DNA of 64,000 nucleotides from Tyto alba (taxonomy: Eukaryota > Chordata > Aves > Strigiformes > Tytonidae): NCBI RefSeq assembly GCF_018691265.1, contig NW_024881301.1, positions 13,142,752-13,206,751 of the forward strand. The letters run 5' to 3'. The notes beneath the pieces are model-generated. The model was given only the letters and a program-made list of their open reading frames with translations. It made no database searches and was not told the DNA's origin. The stretch's first letter is position 1, and every line of letters starts with the position of its first letter. The translations under genes and the position numbers were made by a program. Below, piece by piece: positions 35,541-47,254 of this stretch.

Positions 35541-37780
35541 ATTTTATTTCTTCTTCCAGATAACGTGTTGAACTGCAGCCCCAAATGCAAGTAAAATAAT
35601 TATCTTTTCTTGCCCAGTGTGACCTATACTAATCTTAAAAGATGAAGTGTTGTAGTAAATGAAGGCTTACAACTGTTTACATGTTGAATAGTTCTAACGG
35701 GAGCCAATGCATGACTAGAAAGGACAAACTTCAAAATGAGTACATCCTCTACAGAGCCCTTTGAGATAAGTTAATTCCTCTGCCTGTTTCATTGCACTCA
35801 TTCAGCTCCTGTTCTGCAAGGCAGAAAAGCTATTTCCTGAGTCACTAAGCCCTAGAATAGGTTTACCTCCTTTCAGGTTGGTTGTATAGTCAGCCTGCTC
35901 CCACAAATTCCTTCATCCTTCATATACACTCTTGTAGTTGGGAGTGAAGGAAAGCTCAGCATGCTGTGCTGAGCTGCGAGGAAATGCTCCAACACGTTCC
36001 TCAGAGGCAGCTGGCTGGGAAGATGCCATCTTCACTGCTCTGCATGGCTTGCTCTTTACTTCATGTCAAGGAGTTTGAGGTCAGTGGATGGGTATCAACA
36101 AGCCTGACCACTGGAAAACAGGACTCTTAGATTGAAGTCATTGAAGTTGGCTTCCCCAGGCTGCAGCCAGGACAGTTGGATCAGACGGGTTTCCTACAAA
36201 GCTCAGCAGAAATTGTCATCCTCGCTTTAGGGCTGGACAGTTTGGTTGGTGTCTCCAGCATCAACCCAGGATACCTTGAGTAAGTGTTCAGCATAGGGAG
36301 TACCTCCCTGGATGTCTTTGCACAGAGAGTGGGGGTCATACCAATCCATGCTCGGTCAGCCGAGAAGGGAAAGGATAGCTGGAGCAGGGGAAAAGACAAT
36401 CGCAAGGGTTGTGTTCTGAGCATCCATCTTCTGCTGCAGCACGGCAGACCCAGCGTCTGTCAGAAACCCTGTCAGAGACCAGTGGCCCTCCCGTCATTTG
36501 GACCCTGACCAAGACCACCAACATTTTGTAAATTTTTTTTTTTAGCTGAAAGTAGTTGAAGTAGCTACATAAATCCCACAGCCCTGGAGGAATGACTGTG
36601 GAGTCTGTCTAGGCAAAACAAGCAGGAGAAATATTACTTCATCAACAAAGTACTAAGGATATGTTTTGAATCCACACATCATGAGCTAATTACCAGATGG
36701 TCTGAGTACTGCAAAAGAAATAGCTCAGATAGATAAACATCAAAAAGGATGAGTCAAAAGCCAGCTGAAATGCAATTTGTCTCCTTGCTCACAGAAATGA
36801 CCTTCAGTCATTTTGTTTTGCATCTCTGTACCTTTTGCTCTGTTAGATTGCCTCAGCTTTTCCGCAGTGTCTTACTAGGGTGGGAGTACAAGAGTGCCAT
36901 TTTAAAGGAGCACCTTTGCTGGGTCTCTGCTGGTGCCTTGTGCTAGTGCAGGCGTGGGAGCCTGCCTGTGCAGTGGGTGCTTGGGGCTGGAGGTGGGCTG
37001 GAACCACCGAGGTGGAGGCTGGGCTCACTGGTCTTGGGAGCTCCGCCGCAGGGCCCTGGCAGCTGTGAACTCATGCAGATTTTTAAGCGACAGTGAAGGG
37101 GATCTGAGAGCTGGCACAGGTGAGACTTGATGACAAGGGACAGGGGGCCTAGCAGTTAAAGCCACGTTCTTCTCATTAGGCACAAGGAAGAGAGCAAGCA
37201 GAGTCAAACCATGCAAAAGTGACAATTTTTGTCCCCTAGGTGCCCCATTGAAGCAGACTGAAGTAATATACTTTCTTTATTTGGCCAGCAAAACAATTTG
37301 TAGATAGAAGCATTCCTTGAGGTTTTTTCTCATCTATTTGTTCCTTAATCTGTTTTCCTGGGTTTGTTTTTTGTTTTTGTTTTTGTTTTCCCTTCCCCTT
37401 TGAATAACGAAGCCAAAAGCAGTTTCATCTGTATTTATGCTTATCTGTAGTTATCAGCAGTGAGTGCCATGTTTGTGCTCAGCTGATGGTGAGCTATGGA
37501 CTAAGGATAAAAACAAATGAAAGCACTTTTGCATATCCCATTTGTCTTCTTGCAGGCCAGGTTACATGGTGTTATATCAAGCTTAGAGCATCTGGACCTC
37601 ATCCTTATTTTGTGACATTTTTTGATGGAGAGACCTTTGAAAGATACCTTTAGAAGGGTAGAATCCTTCATCTTTGTAAAGGAGGAAGGTACCCTCCAAA
37701 TTTTGTCCCAATCTTCCATGTGCTTCCTTTCAAAATGAAATGAGCTTTACAGCTGGCCTTCTTTTCTCTCTCTGATCCGC

Positions 37781-37816
37781 ACACACCCCACCCCCCCCCA
37801 CCCCCACCCCCCCCCA
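37781..37816. repeat. C-rich tract (G-quadruplex potential on the - strand)
   Basis: Successive C runs of four to about ten bases are separated by single A's. On the - strand this gives at least four G runs in 36 bp. Confidence 0.8.
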
Positions 37817-38146
37817 ACATTGGTAAAAACAGGGAGAATGTTACAGCGGGATGAACATGTAGTTAATACACTCTCTTGACCTCCAAGATTTAGCCTCTAC
37901 AATGTATTTAGAGATGTCAGCTGAAAGGGTTCATTAATATTTTACTGCATTACCTCACTCTTGCTGCCACAATGTTAAAAACGTGCTTTCCCTCACTGTT
38001 TGTTACAGGACCCTGATGATCACCTCCTCATGAGCCGCCCGTGTCTGCTGGCAGCTCTCTCTTCCGCCCCAGCACAGGCTGCAGGAGGCAGCGCTTGAAA
38101 AATTAATGAGAGCTAATACAGCAGTCCTGTGTGACTGAAAAAGAAG

Positions 38147-38180
38147 ACACACACACACACACCACACCCCCCCCCCCCCC
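38147..38180. repeat. (AC)8 plus C14 microsatellite
   Basis: Eight AC units (38147-38162) are followed by CACA and a run of 14 C (38167-38180). Confidence 0.85.
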
Positions 38181-40022
38181 ATACACAGATGTGTAATGCC
38201 CATATGTGCGTGTGTGTTTCATGTACACACTGCTGCTACTTGAACATACAAGACCAGGTGCTAAAGCTGCGCAGCTGGCATTAACTGGCATCCAGCGATG
38301 TAGCAGGGTGCACTCCAGCACAGCAGGGCTGCCTCAGGCCCTGTGAAGTTGTCAGATTCCTCGCAGTAAGACCAGATTCCCTCTGAAAAATTATACTGTC
38401 TCATCAAAGCCTTCGAAGGAGGTGTAGGTTGCAACCACAGCACTGACAGCTTTATGCTAGCAGGAGATCCTCATGCGTTCGGTTGCGGTACCCCATACCT
38501 AGTGATGCCGAAGGCAGTGAGAAAGGAGCAGGAGAAGGAAATGAGCAGTGTGGAGAGGCAGGAAGACATGGTCATAATATATCTGAGCTCTGTGTGTGAC
38601 GTGTCACTTTAGATAACTGACCATGGCTTGGGCTCATGATCTGGTGAGTTCAGAGCCTGAGCAGGGACAGGGTTGGGATTTTAATTTCATGCATTTTGCT
38701 GGTTGCAAGTGTAGAGGTCATTTCTGCATGTTGAGGAGGGAGAAAGACGGTTTCCTTCATAGGTGAATAAACCCCCAGTTATTCTTGAGAGAGGAAAGTC
38801 TGCAGGTGCCCTGGTCATTAGCCAGTGTCCCACTAGTCTCCACAGCAAAAAATTATTTTCATTAGATTTCTGATTTAATAACAGTTCTAAATAGCAGTCA
38901 GTGGAACTGGCCTTGGGAGGTGCCTGGCAGGCCAGGAGAGGCAAGGAGAGGTGTTTTGTGGCCACTTATGTGGCTTTCTACTTGTGCATCACATCCCTCA
39001 GGCAAATCTTGAAGGTATGTCGTGAATGATTGCTCATTCTATGAACTTTATCAATTTGAAACATGGGATTGAAGGACTTCCTTCAATCATAGGACTCTCA
39101 CTGAATGATTCTGAATACTATTTCTCCTCCAGCTCTTTTTGTGCTCTCTTAAGTGTTCACCTTAATTCTTAATGTGCCCTACAAAGACCTCTAAGAGAAG
39201 CCCTTCAGTACGGTGGGGCAGGGTTATATTGCACACATAGCTTCTGCTCCCTTGGCCACTAAATGGGGAATTTGCCTTTCCTGTCGTATGTTCACAAGTT
39301 GCTTTGCTCTTGCTTTCCCCAAGCTTTTAATAAAGCATTAAACTTCCTCTGTTTTCCTCCCTCTCAAGAAAGAAGCAACAAAAAAATAATCTAAAATAGT
39401 CCATATGTACCCAGGGTGAAAACACAGTTTAAATATTGCATGATGCCATGCAGAGCAGCAGCAGTTTTACGCTTGCAGCATCGCCCAGGGATTAGCCAGT
39501 TCAGCAAATCAGGGAAAACTGTGAATGCTTTGATTACACAAACACTGGGAGCTGAACAATTTGCCTTGTCACACAGTGGGATTTCTGGGATGCTTGGTGT
39601 TACCGTGTGCACACAGGTTTCTAAATAGAGCCAAGGAAAATACGCTGCAGCTGAAATCTGCTTCTCCTGTTTTCTGGAGTTATGTCAGCACCATCAATGG
39701 GTGTAACGAGTGAGTAAATGCATTCATAGTCTGGGAAAGAAAACCAGCAGGTTTGTTCCCTGTGATCCAGAGGAACAAATGCTGGTGGTGATTCTGCTAT
39801 CTTGTAGTAAAGGAAAAAAGTCATGAGATGAGGGGGTTTGTTTTGTCTCTTGGAATGGCTAAAGGAGTGGCCAATATAAATGCTACATTTTAGGTACACA
39901 TCAATTTAAAGGTCTTGGGCGCACAGGCTTAGCTTTTACCTGGAGAAGGCTGCCTAGCCATTGCTCCTACCATGAACTTCAATCTCAGCTTCCTTAAGAA
40001 AAATAATTTGATAAGTGAAGTT

Positions 40023-40063
40023 CTTTTTTTTTATTTTTTTTTTTTTTTATTTTTTTTTTTTTC
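40023..40063. repeat. Poly-T tract with A interruptions
   Basis: About 40 bp of T broken by single A's, ending TTTCCAG. No processed-pseudogene body is recognised on either side. Confidence 0.8.
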
Positions 40064-42198
40064 CAGTGGAAATCGGAGAAAAGTGAGAGAATGAATTGAA
40101 ACTCCTGTTCCTCTTTGAAGGCACCGGCGACACAACTCTCGTGCTGGTGTGCAGAGGCAGGTGACCGCAGGCACTGCCATGGCTGGGAGCTGCTCCTGCG
40201 CCAGCCTTGCCTCTGCCTCACCCCCGGCACTGGGGCAGGGGCAGGCTCTCAGTCCCGAGTGAGATGTGGCTTTTTTCCAGGGCTCAGCCCCTCTAAGTCT
40301 AACTTTTTGGTGAACTTCTTGGCTTTTATTGTGAACACAAGCTGCTATCGAGGGATCTTTTGGAGCTGAAGTCCAAGTTGCTTTGTGGTTGTGGCTGCAG
40401 GTGGTGGGTCCCTGCTGTGGGACATGGGAAGCCCGTCCTGCATCCTCAGCATTTACAGTCTGATGAAATGTGAGCACTTTAAGTGGTGACTCTTTAAACA
40501 ATGGTATTAGATAAATGCTGCAAATGAGATATGACTGAAACGTCAGTAAATACAACATCACCTCCTTGGCCATGCCATTTTCCTCATCTCTGAAAAAAGA
40601 GTCTATCTGAAATAGCAGAAAATCTTTATTGAATTTGCAGTCACGTCCCTGTCACCTTACAGTCAGGTGGTAAAATGCCTATGGGCTTCACAGAGTTGTC
40701 CCTGCTCTGCCTTGCCTGTTAGCGCAGTATTGCACAGGTCATCTGGATGGGAATAAATGGGCTGCACCCCCCATGTTCAACAGTAGGGATCACTGAGGGA
40801 AATGCAGGGTGATGCTCGCCACTACCATGTGGTTGCTGTAAGAACTGTTGTAGCCAAAACACAATTTTCACAATGTAATGGAAAAATGACAGCTCAGCAC
40901 TGTGTGTGAGTCAGAGTTGCGAAACCTGAGGCTACAGAAAACTGGATCATCTTCAATTTAGTGCTTTATGCTGAAGGAACCACCTGGATTTGCTAGGGGA
41001 GGGGAAGCATGAGAACATGTTTTCTGTCAACGTGGTGCTGACAACCATGAATGGTCTTTCACCCCTCTGGCTAATGAGTGCTGCCTCAGGGCCTCTCCCC
41101 TGGCCCCTCATCTGTGTGCCTTTTTCCTATGCAGGAGTGAAGCTAAGGCAGAAACAGCTGAGGGGGCCATTTTCAGGTGATGTAAGTTAGCATGTATTTA
41201 ATTGCAAGAGAGAATGGTAACTGGGGACACCTTGGTGTGGTAACAGTTCACAAAGAATTATGGCTTTTTTGTCTTTTGACACTGGCTGCTGTGTAGGAGA
41301 ACCAGAAGAGGGGTATAAAGAGAGCAGCCACAAGTGCATGGTGTCTGGCAAAGGTTTGTGGAAGCTGTAAGCACTTGCTAGAAGCAGACCCCTGTTTTGG
41401 CAGTTTATTTCATGCCAGAGAGCAGGCTGAGCAGTGGAGTTGGGTGGTTGCTGTTGTCCTGATGAAACACCTCACTGACATTTACTGAAATGAGCCACTG
41501 TGTGCTTTCCAGCCCTTGGGAGCTCAAGCATTTTGGAGAGAGCACCGCAGGAATCAGACAAAATCTCTTTGCAGTCTCCTGGCTCTCATGTTAAGTAAAG
41601 CTCCTGCATAAAGGTGATGGCCAAGTGCTCAGGAAATACTCCAAACACTTCCTGGACTGAGTATTCACCAAATTTGTGAAGAACTCAAAGTAAGGGTGCC
41701 AAAATTAGCTCTCATCAGACTTGGCCTCCTTCCTCCATGCCTGCTTCTCCATCTTGGACCTTGAAACAGGCTGCGCCACTGTTTACCGAAGCACAGCAGA
41801 GTCAGCATGTCCTCTGCCAGCACCTGGAGAGCAATGCTCCTGACAGCCAAACAGAGGAACTGTACTCTCTGATAAATCTGTGCATCAGGCTGGTTGTATT
41901 AATCACAATGCTGTTAATATGTGAGAACCATGAAGTGATCTGCATTTTGCAAATTTCTCCTTTAGTTTGGCCTCACAGCTGTGGTTACCTGCTAGCTAGC
42001 TCACTGGGCCAAGGTCCAGGGTGTCTGAAGAAGTGCCCAGTGGTCAGGCCACTTCCAGAGTGGTCCTCTGATGAGGGCAGCACAGATGAGGGGCTGCAGG
42101 CCCTGTTTGCAAGCCACTTTGAACACACAGTGGCTTCCCATGCAGAAAGGACAAGTTGCCATGCTACAAATCTGTGAGAAGGAAATCCAAACAGATAC

Positions 42199-42612
42199 AG
42201 AATCATAGAATGGTTTGGATCAGAAGGGACCTTAACGATCATCTCCTTCCAACCCCCCTGCCATGGGCAGGGACACCTTCCACCAGACCAGGGTGCTCAA
42301 AGCCCCGTCCAACCTGGCCTTGAACACTTCCAGGGAGGGGGCACCACAGCTGCTCTGGGCAACCCGGTCCAGTGCCTCAGCACCCTCACAGGGAAGAATT
42401 TCTTCCTAATATCTAATCTATATCTACTCCCTTTTAGTTTAAAACTGTTACTCCTCATCCTATCACTATACTCCCTGATAGAGTCCCTCCCCACCTTCCC
42501 TGTAGGCCCCCTTTAAGTACTGGCAGGCTGCTATAAGGTCTCCCCAGAGCCTTTTCTTCTCTAGGCTGAACGACCCCAACTCTTTCAGCCTGTCCTCATA
42601 AGGAAAAACCTC
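42199..42612 (-). mobile_element. CR1 LINE 3' fragment (copy 1 of the cluster)
   Basis: It begins AGAATCATAGAATGGTTTGG, the reverse complement of the CR1 3' terminus. It runs through GGGCAGGGACACCTTCCACC, the CCTGGCCTTGAACACTTCCA block and TGAACGACCCCAACTC before stopping. It is well preserved and 5'-truncated at about 0.4 kb. Confidence 0.92.
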
Positions 42613-42915
42613 TGTTTACCTTACGGGTGGTTAAGCGCTGAACAGACCAGAGGGGTTGTGACATTGCTGTCTTTGGAGACTGCCAGACCACAACTGGACA
42701 AGTCCCTGAGCAAAGTTATTTTATGTTGAAATTTGTCCTCCTCTAACAGTATGAATGGTCAGAAAAGTGTAGGTTCAGGACTCTGACTCACCATGGTGCA
42801 TTCAGCTGCATAAAGAAAAAAATTTGCAATTTATTTTCACAGAAGCTGTGGACTAGGTTGGAAAAATGCATTTTGTGACAATACCACGGATGTGAAATGT
42901 GTTATTGCTGCCACG

Positions 42916-43020
42916 AACAGAACAGAATAGAATAGAATAGAATAGAATAGAATAGAATAGAATAGAATAGAATAGAATAGAATAGAATAGAATAGAATAG
43001 AATAGAATAGAATAGAATAG
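42916..43020. repeat. (AATAG)n pentanucleotide array, about 21 units
   Basis: Two AACAG units are followed by 19 perfect AATAG units (42926-43020). The array ends exactly where the next CR1 fragment starts, so it has probably grown out of the CR1 3'-terminal short repeat. On the - strand the motif is a rotation of ATTCT. Confidence 0.95.
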
Positions 43021-43262
43021 AATAATACATTTCAGTTGGGAGGAACCTACAATGATCATCTAATCCAACTGCCTGACCACTTCAGGGCTTACCAAAAGTT
43101 GAAGCACGTTATTAAGGGCCTTGTCCAAATGCCTTTTAAACACTAACAGGCTTGGGGCATTGACCACCTCTCTAGGAAGCCTGTTCCAGGGATTGACCAC
43201 CCTCTTGGTGAAGAAATGCTTCCTAATGCCCTAAACCTCCCCTGTTGCAGCTTTGAACTTGC
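43021..43262 (-). mobile_element. CR1 LINE 3' fragment (copy 2 of the cluster)
   Basis: It reads TTTCAGTTGGGAGGAACCTA, then CAATGATCATCTAATCCAAC and GCCTGTTCCAGGGATTGACC, and CCTCTTGGTGAAGAAATGCT, all reverse-strand CR1 3' sequence. It is truncated after about 240 bp. Confidence 0.9.
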
Positions 43263-43772
43263 AGCTTCTTTGGAAACACTAAAATATCAAGTCCTATAAG
43301 GAAAGTAAAACCACTGATGCTTATAAAACAAAATATATTTTATTTTAAGGCTGTGTCTTCTTTTCTTACATAGGTGTATTCTGTTTAAGAGCTGCTTCTG
43401 TACTGAACAAAACAGGAAGGAGTCCTAAAACCTCAGAAAATAACTACAAGTATCTGTTTAAGTCTGACCTGGTAACCTAAAAGACCATTTAATCCCTTCC
43501 ATCCAACTCAGTCCACTTGTATAGGTAAGGGTTTATGTTGTCATCTTGTGAGCTGTAATTTCTTGATTACAAGGGTGGAAGAGGGAAAATAGGACCTTTC
43601 CCTGGCAGTGCTCAGCCTCTGGACACAGGGGCTTACTAAGGTATGTCTGTAGGTACAAGTATTTCTGTATAATTATACTGTAGCTTTGGACCTGATGACT
43701 TTATTCTGACATTTTGGAGGTGGTTGTTACAGTAACCAATACACTGTCTTTGGTATATTACAGCGACTCTGG

Positions 43773-44855
43773 CAGAATCCTAGAATTGTGGTGTAATTCA
43801 GGTTGCAAGGGACATCGGGAGGCTTCAGGTCAAACCTCCCATGCAGAGCATGGCCTCTTACAATAGGTCGCTCAGGGCCTGCCCAGACAAGCTTTGAAAA
43901 ACCTCTGAGGCTGAAGATCCCACAGTTTCTCTGGGCACTTCCTCCAGTGTTTGACTATCCTCTTGGTGAAAAAGACTTTCCTTCTGTTTAACCAGACTCT
44001 CCCTTGTTGCAATTTGTGTCTGTTGCCTTGTGATCTATCGTGCAGCTCTGCAGAGATGGGCTCCATGTTTTCTGTATTTCACCATTAGGTAGCTGCAGAC
44101 ACCAATAAGCTCTCCCCTTGGACTTCTCCTTTTTAAGGCTGAGCAAGCCCAGCTCCCTCAGCCCCTCCTGACATGTCACGCCCTCCAGCCTTCTGCCAGA
44201 CTCATTCCAGTATGTCAGTGTCCGTCTTTCACTGGAGATCTCAAACCTGCATGCAGTTCTCCAGATGTGGTCTCACAAGTGCAGAATAGAGGGGACTAAT
44301 AAATTACCTTGACTTGCAGTTGTGCTTTTGTCAATGCAGCCCAGCATGCCGTTGTTTTTCTTTGCCTCAAGGGCACACTGCCTGTACACATGCAACTCCC
44401 ACCCCTGGCCCAGGGTCCTTTTGTTGTAAAGCTGTTCCCTAGCCACCTACCTTGTCTGAATTGCAGCATGGGGTTAATCTGCCTCAGATGCACGACTGCT
44501 GAACTTCATGAACTACCTGGCAGCTCATTTCTCCAGCAACTTGAGGTTCACCTTGAAAGGCAGTCCTGCCCTCCCTGTAACAACTGCCCACCCCATGTGC
44601 CAGGAGGGCAGTTGACACACGTTACCACAAACCTTCCCAGACCCAGATTTGGTGTGGTCCACAAACTTGGTGAAAGCGCACTCTGTTGTGTCCTCCAGAC
44701 ATTAAATGGTACTGGCCCCACTACTGATTCCCTAAAGAAGGCCGCTAGAAACTGGCTGCCAGTTTGATGTTATGTGGATGGTTGGGCTCAAAGGCTGGTC
44801 ATCAGCAGTACACTTTTCACCTGTTGTAGTTAGCTACCCAGTCCACATCACCAAT
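43773..44855 (-). mobile_element. CR1 LINE fragment, about 1.1 kb (copy 3 of the cluster)
   Basis: It starts AGAATCCTAGAATTGTGG (CR1 3' end). It passes the TTGACTATCCTCTTGGTGAA and CTCAGCCCCTCCTGAC blocks. It continues into the older part of the element, recognisable from TGTGGTCCACAAACTTGGTG, GCACTCTGTTGTGTCCTCCA and ACTGGCCCCACTACTGATTC, which correspond to the end of the reverse-transcriptase frame and its 3' flank. The frame is degraded; no intact ORF remains. This is the longest mobile element in the window. Confidence 0.88.
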
Positions 44856-45625
44856 TCGACTAGGTTGTTTAAAAAAAATAAATAAAAAAACAACAGAAGA
44901 ATCCTTTTATTTTCAAAGTTTGATCAATCTGTGAAAGAAAGAGCAACACATTTCTGCAAAGCCCAAATAACTGTACAGCTCATTCTGCAGATAGATTTTT
45001 CTCACCAGAAAGGAAGTGTCTGTTAAAGAGAAGTAACTAGGAAGGAAGCCAGGACCAATGGTGGCCAGCATGGTTCTGCTGGATGGTACCTTTAGAGATA
45101 TGTAACACCCTTCACACTTCTCCTTCCAGCGTTGCTATCCTTAAAATCACCAAACACCCAGGTGAGGATCCATCTAACCACAAAGGACATTTTAGGATCC
45201 CTGCTGGATCCTATGTCAAGGCTGCCCTGTATATTTTGATTTTCATTCACAGGTCCTATGGAAGAAATGGAGCAAAACTCTCCACTGGGGAATGCTGCCT
45301 GGCTGTATGAGAAGCCACCTTTCCATTACACTTTGGAGGAAATCAGGTTGAGTTCCAGTCACCAAATGATTTTATTGTTACAATATGATGAAGCGATTTT
45401 TATTTTGTGCACTTCATGGTGCTTAAAATGTTAGTTTTCACAGTATAGAATGGTTGTGACAGCATTTGTCATGGAAGCACTCAGCAGAGTATGTTGCAAC
45501 TTCATTTAGTTGTGCTGTTTTATGAAGTTCTGCAGTCAAATGTGCCAGCAAATTATGTTGTATTAGTTTCTTTCTGGTGATTAACTAATCATTCATATAA
45601 TAAATAGCAGGTAACTACAAGAAAG
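44856..45625. other. Flank between the CR1 cluster and the PIEZO2 3' end
   Basis: AT-rich sequence with no recognised gene. It may be downstream of, or in a longer isoform of, the PIEZO2 3'UTR. Confidence 0.5.
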
Positions 45626-47001
45626 AGATTTATTTGTCACAGAGTTAGAAGAATGTCAAACTTTTCCCATTTCATGTAAAAAGGCAGAGGAAAAAATACT
45701 TCTAAAATGACTTTGCAACATGTGCTTTATTTTAAGTCATTACTGAATCAAAACTACACAGTATACCCTTTTAACATACCCTACCCACTCAAGGATTTTT
45801 TTTCTCAATATTTTTTTAACATGGAATGAAACCTACATTGCAATTGTAAATTTTCATGCTACAATGTTCTCTAATGAGCCATTTGTGTCACTAATAATAG
45901 TAATTTAAGAAAAAGGCCATTTTTCAAGCTCATATGTATGTCTATATTTGGGAACTTAAAAAAAACCCGTCTTGGATGTAAAAATGTGACTTGGAATATG
46001 TAAACATTTTCATATACCTGAAACACTGGAAGAAGAAAATCAGTTAACAGCAAAACAATGGTTGCCTTAAATCACTGAAATGGGAAAAAGCATGTCATGA
46101 GGAGCAGAGAGAAGCACACACTATTCAGTCTTTAAAGGGTTATAAGAAATGAAGTAGCTCCTTAGGTCATTGAATTCACTTTCTTTTCTCATCTAATGGA
46201 AAGCAGTAACTTTGAAGAGAATGGCCCAGCAGAACACCCCAATAATTCACCATAATTATTCTAGCCATTAGTTAACCTTGACGAAGTGTCAAGTTTTAGT
46301 TGCTTTTGTTTTTTTCCTGAGAAAAGTCATTGATGTTTGATGGAAATGTCTTCTGTGACTGTACAAATAAAATAAGGCATTTAAAGAGATTGTTACTTGT
46401 TTTCTTTTTGCTAACAGAGGCTTGTCCACAGTGTCCTTTGTACATCAAAGCCTCTGCTTTTCTACAAATGGGTATGGCTAGAATGTCTTCAGTTCCCACT
46501 GTGGCCCTGGGTCTTGGGTGTCCTGAAGGCTAGTCAGTCTCCCATTACTGTAGCTTGAAAGTCAGTGATGTACAACAGCATATTGCACAATCCAATCTGT
46601 ATGGCTCCAGAAAAAGTTAAGAAGGTACACTGGAGTCATCTGTGGGTTCCCTCCTTTCTTTCCTCTTTAAGTTGTAATGATTGTCTGGAAAACTAAATTA
46701 GCCAGACAAAGATGCAAACTTTTTGTTGATTAAATTACAAAGCAGTCCCCAGATTGTAGAGGAGTGGCACATTAAAAACAACAAATCATCCAACCTTCTT
46801 CACTGTTGATCCTTAATTTGAAAGGCAGCATGGATTCCTATGGCCGTAGCTTCCAGGACTCCTTCAGTGAAAAATCATTGCTACCTAACTATAAAACGCT
46901 TAGCTCTTAAGAGAATATTGTGCTTTTTTTTTTTTTTTTTTTTTTTCCCCCTTTAAAATTCAGATGAAATCAACTTGATTCGCAGTGTGACACCAAAGAG
47001 A
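45626..47001 (-). other. PIEZO2: Probable PIEZO2 3'UTR
   Basis: AT-rich, non-repetitive sequence follows the PIEZO2 stop. Candidate - strand AATAAA signals (TTTATT on +) lie at 45726-45731 and 45629-45634, which would give a 3'UTR of about 1.3-1.4 kb. The true end is not fixed. Confidence 0.45.
46924..46946 (-). repeat. Genomic A23 tract in the PIEZO2 3'UTR
   Basis: T23 on the + strand, so the PIEZO2 transcript carries 23 consecutive A's starting about 56 nt after its stop codon. Confidence 0.9.
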
Positions 47002-47254
47002 TCAATTAGTTTTTTCCCTAGTCCACTTGATCATAGTCTCTGGTGAGCGATACAGGAATATTAGTTTGGCATACAGGTCTTCTTCTAGTTCCAGTTCTCC
47101 AGTCTCTCGCACTAAGAAAATGTCAGTACACAACTTCAAGATTCGGTCTACGTTGGGTAGTTCCTCAAACATGATGGAGTGAGAGATCCCACTGAAAAAT
47201 TCACGGACAAACTTCCCTATCACCAGGACAACCGAGGCATACAGTCCCATGATG
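47002..47254 (-). CDS. PIEZO2: PIEZO2 terminal coding exon: inner pore helix and C-terminal domain
   Basis: It completes Gly602 of this fragment and encodes [20 protein letters not shown], the neck/gate IMFEELP, and the C-terminal domain to the TGA. Counted from the C terminus, the Arg of FVREFF and a Glu of LEED correspond to human R2686 and E2727, positions altered in dominant distal arthrogryposis. Both are intact. The acceptor is TTTTCAG. Confidence 0.98.

Larger units (their letters stand above)
32651..42198. other. Intergenic interval, no gene recognised
   Basis: It contains T-rich tracts (35070-35098 and 40023-40063), TG, AC and C-rich microsatellites (annotated separately) and only short unrecognised frames. 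The longest frame (- strand, 40031-40573) begins in normal sequence but ends in a lysine run from a poly-T tract and has no recognisable domain. Confidence 0.6.

Noticed and set aside
40031..40573. 180-codon frame on the - strand in the intergenic interval
   Set aside because: It ends in a poly-lysine run from a T tract and matches no family I know. Length is explained by GC-rich sequence without stops.
41737..42177. 146-codon + strand frame just left of a CR1 copy
   Set aside because: No homology recognised and no splice or promoter signal; probably chance.
44309..44767. 152-codon + strand frame
   Set aside because: It lies antisense within the degraded CR1 fragment at 43773-44855.
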